Source: an uncultured Pelagibacteraceae bacterium
GTDB taxonomy: Bacteria > Pseudomonadota > Alphaproteobacteria > Pelagibacterales > Pelagibacteraceae
Assembly: GCA_902532565.1 (NCBI GenBank)
Contig: CACAIR010000004.1
Coordinates: 1 to 64,000 of the forward strand
Length of the DNA: 64,000 nucleotides
Direction: 5' to 3'
Shown here in pieces: positions 53,522-62,463 of this stretch. Numbering within the stretch: position 1 is the first letter of the stretch; each line of letters starts with the position of its first letter. The position numbers and the translations under genes were made by a program. Under the pieces are notes generated by a model, which did not search any database, was not told where the DNA came from, and saw only the letters and a list, made by a program, of their open reading frames with translations.

Positions 53522-54550
53522 ATGAGGAAGATATCAATTATAACGTTAATCTTTTCAGTAATTGCATCATCATTTGCAATTGCAAACGAGGTTAATGTTT
53601 TCAATGCAAGACATTATAAAGCAGACTCTGAGCTTTATTCTAAGTTTACAAATATGACTGGAATTAAAGTTAATTTGATAAACGGAAAATCAGGTGCTTT
53701 AGAAAAAAGAATCATAAGTGAAGGTGCAGACTCATCTGCTGATTTATACATCACTGCAGATGCAGGAAGATGTGGTGCAATGGATGCTAAAGGCACTCTT
53801 CAAAGTGGTTTAACATCTACAGCAATTAAAAATGCTGTTCCAAAAAGCTTTAGAACAAATAAGTGGGTTGGAATCGCAAAAAGAGCAAGAATAATTTATT
53901 ACTCACCAGAAAGAGTAACTGGTGCTGAATTATCTGGAATGACTTATGAGGGTTTAGCTGATCCAAAATGGAAAGGTAGATTAGTAATAAGAAAATCTAG
54001 CAACATTTATAATAAATCTCTTGTAGCGTCTTTGATTAAAAATAATGGAAAAGCTGCAACAGCAGCATGGGCCGAGGGGGTTGTTGCCAACATGGCAAGA
54101 ACACCAACAGGTAATGATAGAGCGCAAATTATGGCAGTCGCAGCTGGTGAAGCTGATATTGCTGTAGCAAATACTTACTACTTAGCTCTTATGTTATCTG
54201 GTAAAAAAGGTGCTGAGCAACAAGAAGCTGCAAAAAAAGTTAAAGCTTTCTTTCCTAATCAAAATGATAGAGGAACGCACATGAATGTTAGTTGTGCTGC
54301 TTTAGTAAAAGGCGCACCTAACAAAGCTAACGCTGTTAAACTTGTAGAGTTTTTATTAACTCCAGAGTCTCAAGAGCATTTTACAAATAATACTTTTGAG
54401 TTCCCAATGATTGATGGTGTTTCACCAAGTCCATTAGTTGTCAATAATTTAGGATTAGATTTCAAACAAGATATGAAAACTAAATTAGCTTCTTATGGAA
54501 AAAATCAAGCTGCTGCAGTTGAAGTAATGACAGCTGCTGGTTGGAAGTAA
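53522..54550 (+). CDS. Iron(III)-binding periplasmic protein of an ABC importer
   Basis: A 342-aa FbpA/IdiA-type protein with a signal peptide (residues 1-21, ending SFAIANE), NVFNARHYKADSELYSKF, GADSSADLYITADAGRC, and a late tyrosine pair (VANTYYLALML) that in the family helps bind Fe(III). It is preceded by Fur-type operators and followed by a cysteine microprotein gene, a hairpin and permease and ATPase genes. A cognate iron uptake role is well supported. Confidence 0.92.
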   Translation: MRKISIITLIFSVIASSFAIANEVNVFNARHYKADSELYSKFTNMTGIKVNLINGKSGALEKRIISEGADSSADLYITADAGRCGAMDAKGTLQSGLTSTAIKNAVPKSFRTNKWVGIAKRARIIYYSPERVTGAELSGMTYEGLADPKWKGRLVIRKSSNIYNKSLVASLIKNNGKAATAAWAEGVVANMARTPTGNDRAQIMAVAAGEADIAVANTYYLALMLSGKKGAEQQEAAKKVKAFFPNQNDRGTHMNVSCAALVKGAPNKANAVKLVEFLLTPESQEHFTNNTFEFPMIDGVSPSPLVVNNLGLDFKQDMKTKLASYGKNQAAAVEVMTAAGWK

Positions 54551-54553
54551 CAG

Positions 54554-54724
54554 ATGGAAGAAAAAAAGAAATTTATTTCTGAAGTTGATTTAAATAAATC
54601 TTCCAAAGCATGTTCCCCATGCAATTTGGAGTGTAAAAAAATCAATAAAAGAATAAATTACAGAAAGCTTTCAGAAATTAAAACTGAGGAGGTTCCGCAT
54701 ATCCTAAAAGTATTTGATTTTTGA
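54554..54724 (+). CDS. 56-aa cysteine-motif microprotein in the iron importer locus
   Basis: The frame from ATG 54554 (three bases after the binding-protein stop) to TGA 54724 encodes 56 residues with a compact cysteine motif ACSPCNLECKK (C20, C23, C27) in a lysine-rich soluble sequence. Its position directly after the iron-binding-protein gene and before a hairpin suggests that it is a real product, perhaps binding iron or an Fe-S cluster. No family is recognised. Confidence 0.5.
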   Translation: MEEKKKFISEVDLNKSSKACSPCNLECKKINKRINYRKLSEIKTEEVPHILKVFDF

Positions 54725-54735
54725 TTTTCTGGTTT

Positions 54736-54761
54736 TGAGGTGCCTTAACTAAGGCACCTCA
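54736..54761 (+). other. Perfect hairpin between iron-binding-protein and permease genes
   Basis: TGAGGTGCCTTA and TAAGGCACCTCA are perfect 12-base complements around a two-base centre, GC-rich by the standards of this window. No T-run follows on the plus strand, so it looks like an mRNA stabiliser or processing site that lets the binding protein be made in excess, rather than a full terminator. Confidence 0.6.
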
Positions 54762-54814
54762 GAAATAACGCATTGAACATAGTACTTTCATTTTTATAAG
54801 GCGGATTATAAATT

Positions 54815-56434
54815 ATGAGAATAAATTTTTGGCATATATCTTCATTTATAATTTCATTATTTGTAATCATTCCAATTTTAACTGTCTTTTCTAGTTTTTT
54901 TGATAATACCTCTAATTATTATAAAATATTAAAAGATACTTTTTTAATGGAGTATATCTTTAATTCTCTAATCTTATTGGTGAGTGTTTTAATTTTAACT
55001 TTTATTATAGGGACAGGATCAGCTTACTTAGTTTCATTTTTTAATTTTCCATTTAGTAATTTTTTTAAATGGGCACTAATCTTATCTTTTGCTGTACCAC
55101 CTTATATCTATGCATATTCCTTAACAGCTTTTTTTGAAAATTATGGAACTGCCTATACCATTTTAAAAAATTTATTTGGTGAGGGTAATTACAATCAAAG
55201 TATTCCTAAATTTGATGGTTTATTAGGTGTGGTATTATCAATTTCTTTTTCGCTTTATGCCTATGTTTATATTCTAGCTAGAGCGTCATTTTTATATCAA
55301 TCACAAAACATAATTGATTTGGGGAAAAACTTAGGGTTTACAAAATTTAAGGCATTTTACTCAATTATTCTCCCAGCAGCACGACCTGCTATAGTTGCTG
55401 GCTTATCGCTAGTGGCCATGGAAACGCTTGCTGAATTTGGTGCAGTAGATTTCTTCTCAATAAATACGTTAACTACGGGTATCTATAATTCATGGATTGC
55501 TTTTGATGATTTAGCATTTGCAAATCAATTATCTTTCTTTTTACTGTTATTTATTTTTGCACTTTTTATTTTAGAAAATTTATCTAGAAGAAATGCCAAA
55601 TATCACTTCAATACTAAAGCAGGATTTAAACAAAAACAAAAAATACAACTTTCAGGTAAAAAAGCTTTTTTAGCTTTTTCTTTTTGTTTTTTAGTATTCT
55701 TTTTAAGCTTTTTATTTCCACTTAGTCAGATGATGTATTGGACAATTAAATTTCCAGAAAATTTGTTTGATTTAAAAATTATAGATTTATTAATGAATAC
55801 TCTTTACTTAGTAATTTTATCAAGTCTACTATTAATAATATTTGGTTTAATTTCCAATTATGGAAACAGAGTAAATAAAAATAAAACTTTAAATATTTTA
55901 TCCACATTATCTATTTCAGGTTATGCAATTCCTGGAGTAATATTAGCTGTCGCATTCATAACCTTTATTGCATGGTTTGATGATAGTGTGATTAAAAATT
56001 TAGGTTTTGTTTCTATTAAAAAAGTTTTTATAGGATCAATTCTTGGATTAGTACTTGTATACTTTATTAGATTTTATTCACTTGCATATAATGGAATTAA
56101 ATCAGGCTATGAGAAAATTAATATTTCAGTTGATGAAAGCTCATATTTACTTGGTTACTCAAAAAGAAAAACTTTTATGAATATTCATATTCCTTTTTTG
56201 AGAAATTCTTTATTGTTTGTTGGAATATTAGTCTCTTTAGAAATAATAAGAGAACTACCAATTACTCTCATTTTAAGACCTTTTAATTTTGAAACTTTTG
56301 CAACAACAGCTTATATCTCTGCATCAGAGGATTTACTTGAGGCTGCGGCGGTACCTTCATTATTTTTGATTTTGATTGCAACTTTCTTCATAATTGTTAC
56401 ATCTAAATATATCTTAAGAGATAATAATGAATAA
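54815..56434 (+). CDS. Iron(III) ABC importer permease (FbpB-like, two domains)
   Basis: A 539-aa permease with about 12 membrane segments in two homologous halves. Each has an EAA-type loop (DLGKNLGFTKFKAFYSIILP and DESSYLLGYSKRKTFMNIHI). It is fused like FbpB/SfuB iron permeases. The start ATG is at 54815. It overlaps the ATPase gene by eight bases, giving coupled translation. Confidence 0.9.
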   Translation: MRINFWHISSFIISLFVIIPILTVFSSFFDNTSNYYKILKDTFLMEYIFNSLILLVSVLILTFIIGTGSAYLVSFFNFPFSNFFKWALILSFAVPPYIYAYSLTAFFENYGTAYTILKNLFGEGNYNQSIPKFDGLLGVVLSISFSLYAYVYILARASFLYQSQNIIDLGKNLGFTKFKAFYSIILPAARPAIVAGLSLVAMETLAEFGAVDFFSINTLTTGIYNSWIAFDDLAFANQLSFFLLLFIFALFILENLSRRNAKYHFNTKAGFKQKQKIQLSGKKAFLAFSFCFLVFFLSFLFPLSQMMYWTIKFPENLFDLKIIDLLMNTLYLVILSSLLLIIFGLISNYGNRVNKNKTLNILSTLSISGYAIPGVILAVAFITFIAWFDDSVIKNLGFVSIKKVFIGSILGLVLVYFIRFYSLAYNGIKSGYEKINISVDESSYLLGYSKRKTFMNIHIPFLRNSLLFVGILVSLEIIRELPITLILRPFNFETFATTAYISASEDLLEAAAVPSLFLILIATFFIIVTSKYILRDNNE

Positions 56435-57488
56435 AAATTTTTTTGAAGTTAAAAATGTTGATTTTAAAATAGGTAACAAAACTAAAGTTAAAAATGTTAC
56501 CTTTGCAATTGAAAATCAAGGCGATGTAATATGTCTTTTAGGCCCTTCAGGAATTGGAAAAACCACAATATTAAGAACAATTGCGGGCCTTGAAAAATTA
56601 AAAAAAGGGTCAATCATATTAAATGGAAAAACCTTATCCTCTGAAAATATTAATTTAGAGCCAGAGGACAGAAATGTTTCACTTGCTTTTCAAGATAACA
56701 GCTTATTCCCACATTACACTATTGAAAAAAATATTTCGCTTGGTTCTGAAAGAAATAAGGAAAAAAAAGAGAAAAAAATTAGTTTAAAGGAAATAGTAGA
56801 TTTATTAGATATATTTCACATACTTAATAAATATCCTCATGAGGTAAGTGCTGGTGAAGCCCAAAGAGCCTCATTAGCAAGATCATTAATAATGCAACCA
56901 GACTTGTTGTTACTTGATGAGCCATTATCAAATGTAGATCAAAGTTTTAAAGAAGAAATTCAAGTAAGATTAAAAAAAATTTTAAATAAATTAAAGATTA
57001 CAACAATCATTGTTACACATGACTCTTATGAGGCATTTTATTTAGGATCTAAATGCGGAATAATTTTAAATCAAGAACTGAAACAATTTGATGATCCTTA
57101 CAAGGTTTATCATCTTCCTAATTCAATAGAAGTAGTCAATTTTTTAAATAGAGGGATATTAATACCTGCTAAAGTTACAGGAAAAAATACTTTAGAAAAT
57201 TGGGACTTAGGAACAATTGAAGGAAATTTTATAAAAGAATATCCTAAAGGTTCAAATGTACAATTACTGCTGCAGCCAGAAGATTTAGAACATGATGATC
57301 AAAGTAATTTAAAACTCGAAGTAGTTGATAGAAAATTTAGAGGAACAAATTTTATTTATACTTTAAAAACACCAAGTAACACTATGATACCTGTATTTGT
57401 TCATTCACATCACATCCATCAACATGAAGTTGATGAAAAATTTGGCATTAAAAGACCAATTCATATTGATCATATAGTCTGCTTCTAA
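56427..57488 (+). CDS. Iron(III) ABC importer ATPase (FbpC-like)
   Basis: A 353-aa ABC ATPase with Walker A GPSGIGKTT and Walker B LLLLDEPLSNVD. The signature is VSAGEAQRASLARSL, a departure from the common LSGGQ form. The C-terminal third is a TOBE-like regulatory domain (VQLLLQPEDLEHDDQSNLKL). It follows its permease. The C-terminal domain may sense iron or another ligand; that is not shown. Confidence 0.88.
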   Translation: MNKNFFEVKNVDFKIGNKTKVKNVTFAIENQGDVICLLGPSGIGKTTILRTIAGLEKLKKGSIILNGKTLSSENINLEPEDRNVSLAFQDNSLFPHYTIEKNISLGSERNKEKKEKKISLKEIVDLLDIFHILNKYPHEVSAGEAQRASLARSLIMQPDLLLLDEPLSNVDQSFKEEIQVRLKKILNKLKITTIIVTHDSYEAFYLGSKCGIILNQELKQFDDPYKVYHLPNSIEVVNFLNRGILIPAKVTGKNTLENWDLGTIEGNFIKEYPKGSNVQLLLQPEDLEHDDQSNLKLEVVDRKFRGTNFIYTLKTPSNTMIPVFVHSHHIHQHEVDEKFGIKRPIHIDHIVCF

Positions 57489-57504
57489 TAAAAGTTTCTT
57501 ATAA

Positions 57505-58200
57505 ATGAAAAGCAATCTTACAGTTTTTTTTAAAGGTGTTATTGATGTAAGCCCATTAATGATACCTGTTGTTCCATTTGGTCTTATTTTTGGAGTTTTA
57601 GCTATTGATATTGGGTTTAGTCCTCTAGAAACAATGAGTATGTCACTGATAATTTTTGGAGGAGCATCACAAATAGTTTTATTACAGTTATTTTCTGGTG
57701 GCGCTTCATCTTTAGTAATAATTAGTTCTGTTGGAGCTGTAAATTCTAGACATTTGCTTTATGGTGCAGTTGTTTCTGAGCATTTATCTGATTTAAAATT
57801 AATCTGGAAAATTATTGTATCATATTTTTTGATTGATCAAGCCTTTGCAAGGTCAAATGAATATTTAAAAAATAATAATCAAAAAAATAAATATTTTCAT
57901 TTAATTGGAGGAGGAGCTACCTGTTGGATTGTATGGCAAACTACAACTTTTTTTGGGATTATTTTAGGTTCAGCTATACCAGAAAAACTAGGGTTAAGCT
58001 TTGCAGTTCCATTAACTTTTTTAGCATTATTAGTTAATGATTTTAGGAAACTGGTTAACGTAATTGTAATATTCATTTCAGGTCTAGTAGCAACATTTGG
58101 ATTCAATCTTATTCCTTATAAAGCCTATGTAATTGTTGCAGCATTAGTAGGTTTATTTATTGCGATGATTTTAACAAAATCGATTAAAAAAGATGAGTGA
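57505..58200 (+). CDS. azlC: AzlC-family amino acid exporter large subunit
   Basis: A 231-aa membrane protein with about six or seven hydrophobic segments: VPFGLIFGVLAIDIGFSP, MSLIIFGGASQIVLLQLF, GAVNSRHLLYGAVVSEHLSD and AVPLTFLALLVNDFRKLVNV match AzlC/YgaZ. With AzlD it exports branched-chain amino acids or analogues. It overlaps azlD by eight bases. Confidence 0.9.
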   Translation: MKSNLTVFFKGVIDVSPLMIPVVPFGLIFGVLAIDIGFSPLETMSMSLIIFGGASQIVLLQLFSGGASSLVIISSVGAVNSRHLLYGAVVSEHLSDLKLIWKIIVSYFLIDQAFARSNEYLKNNNQKNKYFHLIGGGATCWIVWQTTTFFGIILGSAIPEKLGLSFAVPLTFLALLVNDFRKLVNVIVIFISGLVATFGFNLIPYKAYVIVAALVGLFIAMILTKSIKKDE

Positions 58201-58504
58201 TTGGGTGCTAATTATTTGCTGTGGATTTATTACTTTTTTAACAAGGTTTTCAATGATCGCATTGTTAAAAAAAGAGATGTTCAATGATAGAATTAGAGAA
58301 GTTTTATCTTTTGTGCCCTCAGCTATTTTTCCAGCAATTATATTTCCTGCAATTTTTTTAGACAATTCAGGATCATTACAATTTGAAGATAATCCTAAGA
58401 TTTTAGCATCAATAATTGCTGTAATTATAGGTATATTAAGTAAAAATATTTTAGCCACAATTGTTGGTGGTTTATCTACATATTGGTTTTTAATTTTTAT
58501 ATAG
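58193..58504 (+). CDS. azlD: AzlD-family amino acid exporter small subunit
   Basis: A 103-aa membrane protein (VLIICCGFITFLTRFSMIAL, EVLSFVPSAIFPAIIFPAIF) of the AzlD/YgaH family, overlapping azlC by eight bases. It forms the exporter with AzlC. The substrate is inferred from the family. Confidence 0.88.
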   Translation: MSDWVLIICCGFITFLTRFSMIALLKKEMFNDRIREVLSFVPSAIFPAIIFPAIFLDNSGSLQFEDNPKILASIIAVIIGILSKNILATIVGGLSTYWFLIFI

Positions 58505-58565
58505 GTATCAAAATCTTAAACGAAAGATGTTTCTTTAAAAACTAATTTATTATAATCTTAAATTA

Positions 58566-59558
58566 ATGAGTTTATTAAAGGACACTTTTGGAAGAAAATT
58601 TCCTTATATGCGATTATCAATTACTGACGTCTGTAATTTTAAATGCGGATATTGTTTACCTAATGGTTACGAGGTAAATAAAAGTGATAATAGAAAATTT
58701 CTTCATTTAGATGAAATAAAACGTTTAGCAAAAGTATTTTCAAAATTAAGTGTAAGTAAAATCAGACTTACGGGAGGAGAGCCGACTGTTAGAAAAGATT
58801 TGCCTGAAATTATAAAAATTTTAAAGAATGAATCAGGAATTAAAAAAGTTGTAATAACAACTAATGGTTATCATTTAGATAAGAAAATAAAAATGTTATT
58901 AGATAGTGGCTTGAATGGTATCAATATCAGTATTGATAGCCTTGATAGAGATACTTTTAAAAAAATAACAGGTCATGACCGATTACCTGAAATTTTGAGA
59001 GGAATTAAAGTTTTACAAAATTTAAATTTCAATAATATCAAAATAAATGCTGTCCTTTTGAATGGTGTAAATGCTTCTGAAAAAGATTTTGATTCTTGGG
59101 GAGAATTTATAAAAATCAATAAAGTAGATTTTAGATACATAGAACTTATGCAAACAGGTAATAATTTAGAATATTTTAAAAAATATCATGTTTCATCTAA
59201 AATTTTTAAAGAATACTTAAATAAGAATAATTGGATTTATCAAACCTTAGTTAAAGATGCTGGTCCTTCATTAAATTATATTAACCCAGAATTTAAAGGT
59301 AAGTTTGGAATTATTGCGCCATATTCCAAAGATTTTTGTAGAAGCTGTAATCGTTTAAGAATTACATCAAGGGGCGATTTAAGATTATGTTTATTTGGAA
59401 ATACAGGGATTAGTATTAGACATTTATTGCAAAAAGATGATCAACTTGAAGAATTGCAAGACCTTATGCTTGGTCAAATGAAATTTAAGAAAGAATCTCA
59501 TTATTTAGAACTTGGAAAAACTGGTATAACAAATAATTTATCTTCAATAGGTGGTTAA
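58566..59558 (+). CDS. moaA: GTP 3',8-cyclase
   Basis: A 330-aa radical SAM enzyme with the N-terminal cluster CNFKCGYC (C23, C27, C30), LTGGEPTVRKD, a C-terminal second cluster (FCRSCNRLRITSRGDLRLC) and the required C-terminal Gly-Gly end (SSIGG). It makes the first intermediate of molybdopterin synthesis from GTP. Its stop overlaps the moaC start by one base. Confidence 0.96.
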   Translation: MSLLKDTFGRKFPYMRLSITDVCNFKCGYCLPNGYEVNKSDNRKFLHLDEIKRLAKVFSKLSVSKIRLTGGEPTVRKDLPEIIKILKNESGIKKVVITTNGYHLDKKIKMLLDSGLNGINISIDSLDRDTFKKITGHDRLPEILRGIKVLQNLNFNNIKINAVLLNGVNASEKDFDSWGEFIKINKVDFRYIELMQTGNNLEYFKKYHVSSKIFKEYLNKNNWIYQTLVKDAGPSLNYINPEFKGKFGIIAPYSKDFCRSCNRLRITSRGDLRLCLFGNTGISIRHLLQKDDQLEELQDLMLGQMKFKKESHYLELGKTGITNNLSSIGG

Positions 59559-60103
59559 TGACAAAACTTAAAGTTATAAATCAAGAAGGACTTAAAGATT
59601 GGGTAAAAGAAATTTTTAAAAAAAATTCTTTTAACATGGTTGATGTTTCATCTAAAAAGGAAACATTTCGTAGAGCATTAGCTTCAGGAAAAATTTATGT
59701 TGGAAAAGAAGTTTTTGATTTAATTAAACATAAAAAAATGCCCAAAGGAGATCCTATTATGTTAGCTGAAATTTCAGCTGTATTAGGAGTAAAAAAAACA
59801 AGTGAGTTAATTCCATTATGTCATCCACTACCTCTTGATCATATTGCAACCAAAACAATCATGAATGAAATTGATCAATCACTAGAGGTTTTTTGTGTAG
59901 TTTCAGCATTTGCAAAAACTGGTGTTGAAATGGAAGCCATAATGGGTGTTAATACTGCTTTAATTACTATTTATGATTTAAGCAAAATAGTAAATCAAAA
60001 TTTGAAAATTGATAATGTTAAATTGTTAATCAAAGAAGGTGGAAAAACTGGATTATGGACTAATCCAGATGGATTGCCTAAGTTTTTAAAAGATATATTT
60101 TAA
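59558..60103 (+). CDS. moaC: Cyclic pyranopterin monophosphate synthase
   Basis: A 181-aa MoaC with MVDVSSKKETFRRALASGKI, SELIPLCHPLPLDHI, GVEMEAIMGVNTALITIYDL and IKEGGKTGLW. It is about 20-25 residues longer than usual because of an N-terminal extension before MVDVS. An internal start at that Met (about 59636) is possible, but the overlap with moaA favours the longer form. Confidence 0.94.
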   Translation: MTKLKVINQEGLKDWVKEIFKKNSFNMVDVSSKKETFRRALASGKIYVGKEVFDLIKHKKMPKGDPIMLAEISAVLGVKKTSELIPLCHPLPLDHIATKTIMNEIDQSLEVFCVVSAFAKTGVEMEAIMGVNTALITIYDLSKIVNQNLKIDNVKLLIKEGGKTGLWTNPDGLPKFLKDIF

Positions 60104-60109
60104 TTTAAA

Positions 60110-60580
60110 ATGTCTGTTTATCTTAGTACTCAAAAAATAATTCATGATTGGATTGATTATAACGATCATATGAATGTTTCATATTATCTATTAATATTTG
60201 ATAAATATGGTGCAGATATTTTAAATAATATTTTTCAAATGGGAGAACAATCTGCAAAAATAACTAAGAAAAGTACAATGATTGTAGAATCTCATATTAC
60301 ATATAATCAAGAGCTTCAACTTAATGATGAAGTAGATATCAATTGTGTTTATTTTGATCATGATAAAAAACGACTTCAGTATAAGATGGAAATGATACAT
60401 AAAGAAAAAAAATTTCTGGCTTCAACCATTGAAATTCTAGCTTTATATGTAGATCTTAATGAAAGAAAGGTTGCTGAATTCGAAGATGAAAAAATTAAAA
60501 TAATGGATAAATTTATTAATAAAAATACATCTCATTTTAAAAATGAAAACTTGAAATTTTCATCAAAATTAAAAAAATGA
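60110..60580 (+). CDS. Hotdog-fold thioesterase-like protein inserted in the moa cluster
   Basis: A 156-aa protein with HDWIDYNDHMNVSYYLLIFD, the active-site-type segment of 4-hydroxybenzoyl-CoA thioesterases, followed by LNDEVDINCVYFDHDKKRL. Similar proteins appear in carnitine/betaine catabolism, where they hydrolyse CoA esters. Its position between moaC and moaD is unusual and does not by itself imply a molybdopterin role. It overlaps moaD by four bases. Confidence 0.8.
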   Translation: MSVYLSTQKIIHDWIDYNDHMNVSYYLLIFDKYGADILNNIFQMGEQSAKITKKSTMIVESHITYNQELQLNDEVDINCVYFDHDKKRLQYKMEMIHKEKKFLASTIEILALYVDLNERKVAEFEDEKIKIMDKFINKNTSHFKNENLKFSSKLKK

Positions 60581-60846
60581 AAATCAAATTAGAATTATTT
60601 GGTGCTAGTAGAGATTTTAGTGAGAAAGATCACTTAAATCTTAAATTACAAAATAAAGCCTCAATAGATGACCTAAGAAATGAAATTATCAAATATATTG
60701 ATAATAAATTTAGTGGGAATGAGAACTTTATTAAAGTAGTAAAATCTTCTGCCTTTTGTTCTGAAAATAATGAAATAATTAGCGACAATTATAAAATCAC
60801 AAAAGATCAAAAGATTGGTATTATACCACCTATTGGAGGAGGTTAA
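60577..60846 (+). CDS. moaD: Molybdopterin synthase sulfur-carrier subunit
   Basis: An 89-aa ubiquitin-like protein ending IGIIPPIGGG, which supplies the C-terminal Gly-Gly needed for thiocarboxylate formation. The start MKIKLELFGASRDF is also typical. It overlaps the thioesterase gene by four bases and moaE by one base (translational coupling), matching its role as partner of MoaE. Confidence 0.93.
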   Translation: MKIKLELFGASRDFSEKDHLNLKLQNKASIDDLRNEIIKYIDNKFSGNENFIKVVKSSAFCSENNEIISDNYKITKDQKIGIIPPIGGG

Positions 60847-61292
60847 TGCTTCATACAAAAATAATAAATTCTAAAAAATATAAAATACTCACTTCAAACG
60901 CTGAAAAATTTATTACACACCCCAAGTTTGGAGCATCAATTTATTTTTTAGGGACCGTTAGAAATATTAATAATAATAAAACTGTGACTGGAGTCACATA
61001 TGATAGTCATGATGAGATGGTGATTAAAAGCTTTGAGGAAATTTATAATGAAGCAGAACAAAAGTTTGATATTAAAGATAAAGCTGTGTTTATTGAGCAT
61101 GCCAAAGGGTATTTAGAATTAGGTGAGATAAGCATAATAATTGCAGTTGCTTGCAAGCATCGAAATCAAGCATACTTACTATCAAGATATGTTATTGAAG
61201 AAATAAAAAAAAGATCTCCAATTTGGAAAAAAGAACATTATGAAAACGAAGAAAGTGAATGGTTAAAAGGAAATCCTATTTTAGGCACCTAA
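60846..61292 (+). CDS. moaE: Molybdopterin synthase catalytic subunit
   Basis: A 148-aa MoaE: GASIYFLGTVRNINNNKTVT, VFIEHAKGYLELGEISIIIA, SRYVIEEIKKRSPIWKKEHY. The lysines in the last segment are the catalytic ones by family knowledge. It overlaps moaD by one base. Its 3' end overlaps the convergent hydrolase gene by 12 bases. Confidence 0.95.
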   Translation: MLHTKIINSKKYKILTSNAEKFITHPKFGASIYFLGTVRNINNNKTVTGVTYDSHDEMVIKSFEEIYNEAEQKFDIKDKAVFIEHAKGYLELGEISIIIAVACKHRNQAYLLSRYVIEEIKKRSPIWKKEHYENEESEWLKGNPILGT

Positions 61293-61961
61293 TTTTAAAT
61301 TTTTAGAAATATTTTCCTCTATTGATATTGGTTTTTTTAGATTTAAATTATTCATTATTTCAACATATTCATCAACACTTTCTACTTGTAACCTTGGATT
61401 ATATTTTTTTTCCTTTCCAATTGTACTAACTTTTTCACCTTTGTAATCATGTGCAGGGTAAAGTAAAGTTTCATCTGGTAATTTTAAAAGTTTATTAAAA
61501 ATTGAATTATAAGCATCTTTTGCATTTCCATTTTGAAAATCTGTTCTACCAGTTCCATTAATTAATAATGTATCTCCTGAAAAAAGATAATTATTCATTA
61601 AGAAACTGTAACTATCTGAAGTATGTCCAGGAGTGTAAATGGCTCTAATTTTTAAATTATCCAAATTTATATATTCGTCATCTTTAACTTTAATTTCTAC
61701 CATTTCAGCTGGGGTATGATCACCCATAATTGTAGAGCATTTAGTAATATCTTTAAGTTTAGATGCGCCAGTTACATGATCTGCATGAATATGTGTGTCT
61801 ATAACTTTAACTAGTTTTAAATCTAATTCTTTTAACAATTTTATATATTCACCTACATTTTCTATTACTGGGTCAATTATTATAGCTTCCCGGCCTTTAG
61901 CAGATGAAATAATATAAGTATAAGTCGATGATTTTGTATCAAAAACTTGTTTAAAAATCAT
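61281..61961 (-). CDS. Metallo-beta-lactamase-fold hydrolase, ETHE1-like
   Basis: A 226-aa MBL protein with DTHIHADHVTGASKL (HxHxDH), YTPGHTSDSYSFLM, LFSGDTLLINGTGRTDFQNG and YPAHDYKGEKVSTIGKEK. This is the ETHE1/persulfide dioxygenase subgroup, which oxidises glutathione persulfide. A hydroxyacylglutathione hydrolase role is less likely given GTGRTDFQ. It is monocistronic. Confidence 0.88.
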   Translation of the reverse strand: MIFKQVFDTKSSTYTYIISSAKGREAIIIDPVIENVGEYIKLLKELDLKLVKVIDTHIHADHVTGASKLKDITKCSTIMGDHTPAEMVEIKVKDDEYINLDNLKIRAIYTPGHTSDSYSFLMNNYLFSGDTLLINGTGRTDFQNGNAKDAYNSIFNKLLKLPDETLLYPAHDYKGEKVSTIGKEKKYNPRLQVESVDEYVEIMNNLNLKKPISIEENISKNLKLGA

Positions 61962-62025
61962 AGCTTAAATTATCACATGTACTTGTTAATTTAAATCAAA
62001 TATCCACCTAATATAAATAAGTTTT

Positions 62026-62463
62026 ATGATAGCAACTGCAATTAATTGGTCTTGTGCACATACTTGGAAAAGGAGTGCGCGAAATACTGCTTGGTGTGTA
62101 TTAGGTTGTGCAATCGGGGATTTTGGAACAATATTATATTTTCAATTAACTGAAATTTCTTTTCCAGTATTAGGAATAATGATTTTAGCAATTATAAATG
62201 GTTTAATTACAAGTATTATTTTAGAAACAATAATTTTAATAATGCAAAAAATAAAATTAGTTAACGCTTTTAAAACTGCTTTAGGTATGAGTTTGATCTC
62301 TATGATTAGTATGGAAATAATGATGAATTTTACTGACTACATTTTAACTGGTGGTGCTATACTTACTTGGTGGGTAATTCCTATTATGTTAATAGTAGGT
62401 TTTTTAACTCCTTGGCCTTATAATTATTGGAGATTGAAGAAATATGGCATCAACTGTCATTAA
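62026..62463 (+). CDS. DUF4396-like membrane protein
   Basis: A 145-aa protein with an N-terminal cysteine/histidine segment (INWSCAHTWKRSARNTAWC, then VLGCAIGDFG) and about three to four hydrophobic helices. I associate this with DUF4396. The SCxH and C residues suggest metal binding at the membrane. Function is unknown. It overlaps the following methyltransferase by 20 bases. Confidence 0.75.
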   Translation: MIATAINWSCAHTWKRSARNTAWCVLGCAIGDFGTILYFQLTEISFPVLGIMILAIINGLITSIILETIILIMQKIKLVNAFKTALGMSLISMISMEIMMNFTDYILTGGAILTWWVIPIMLIVGFLTPWPYNYWRLKKYGINCH

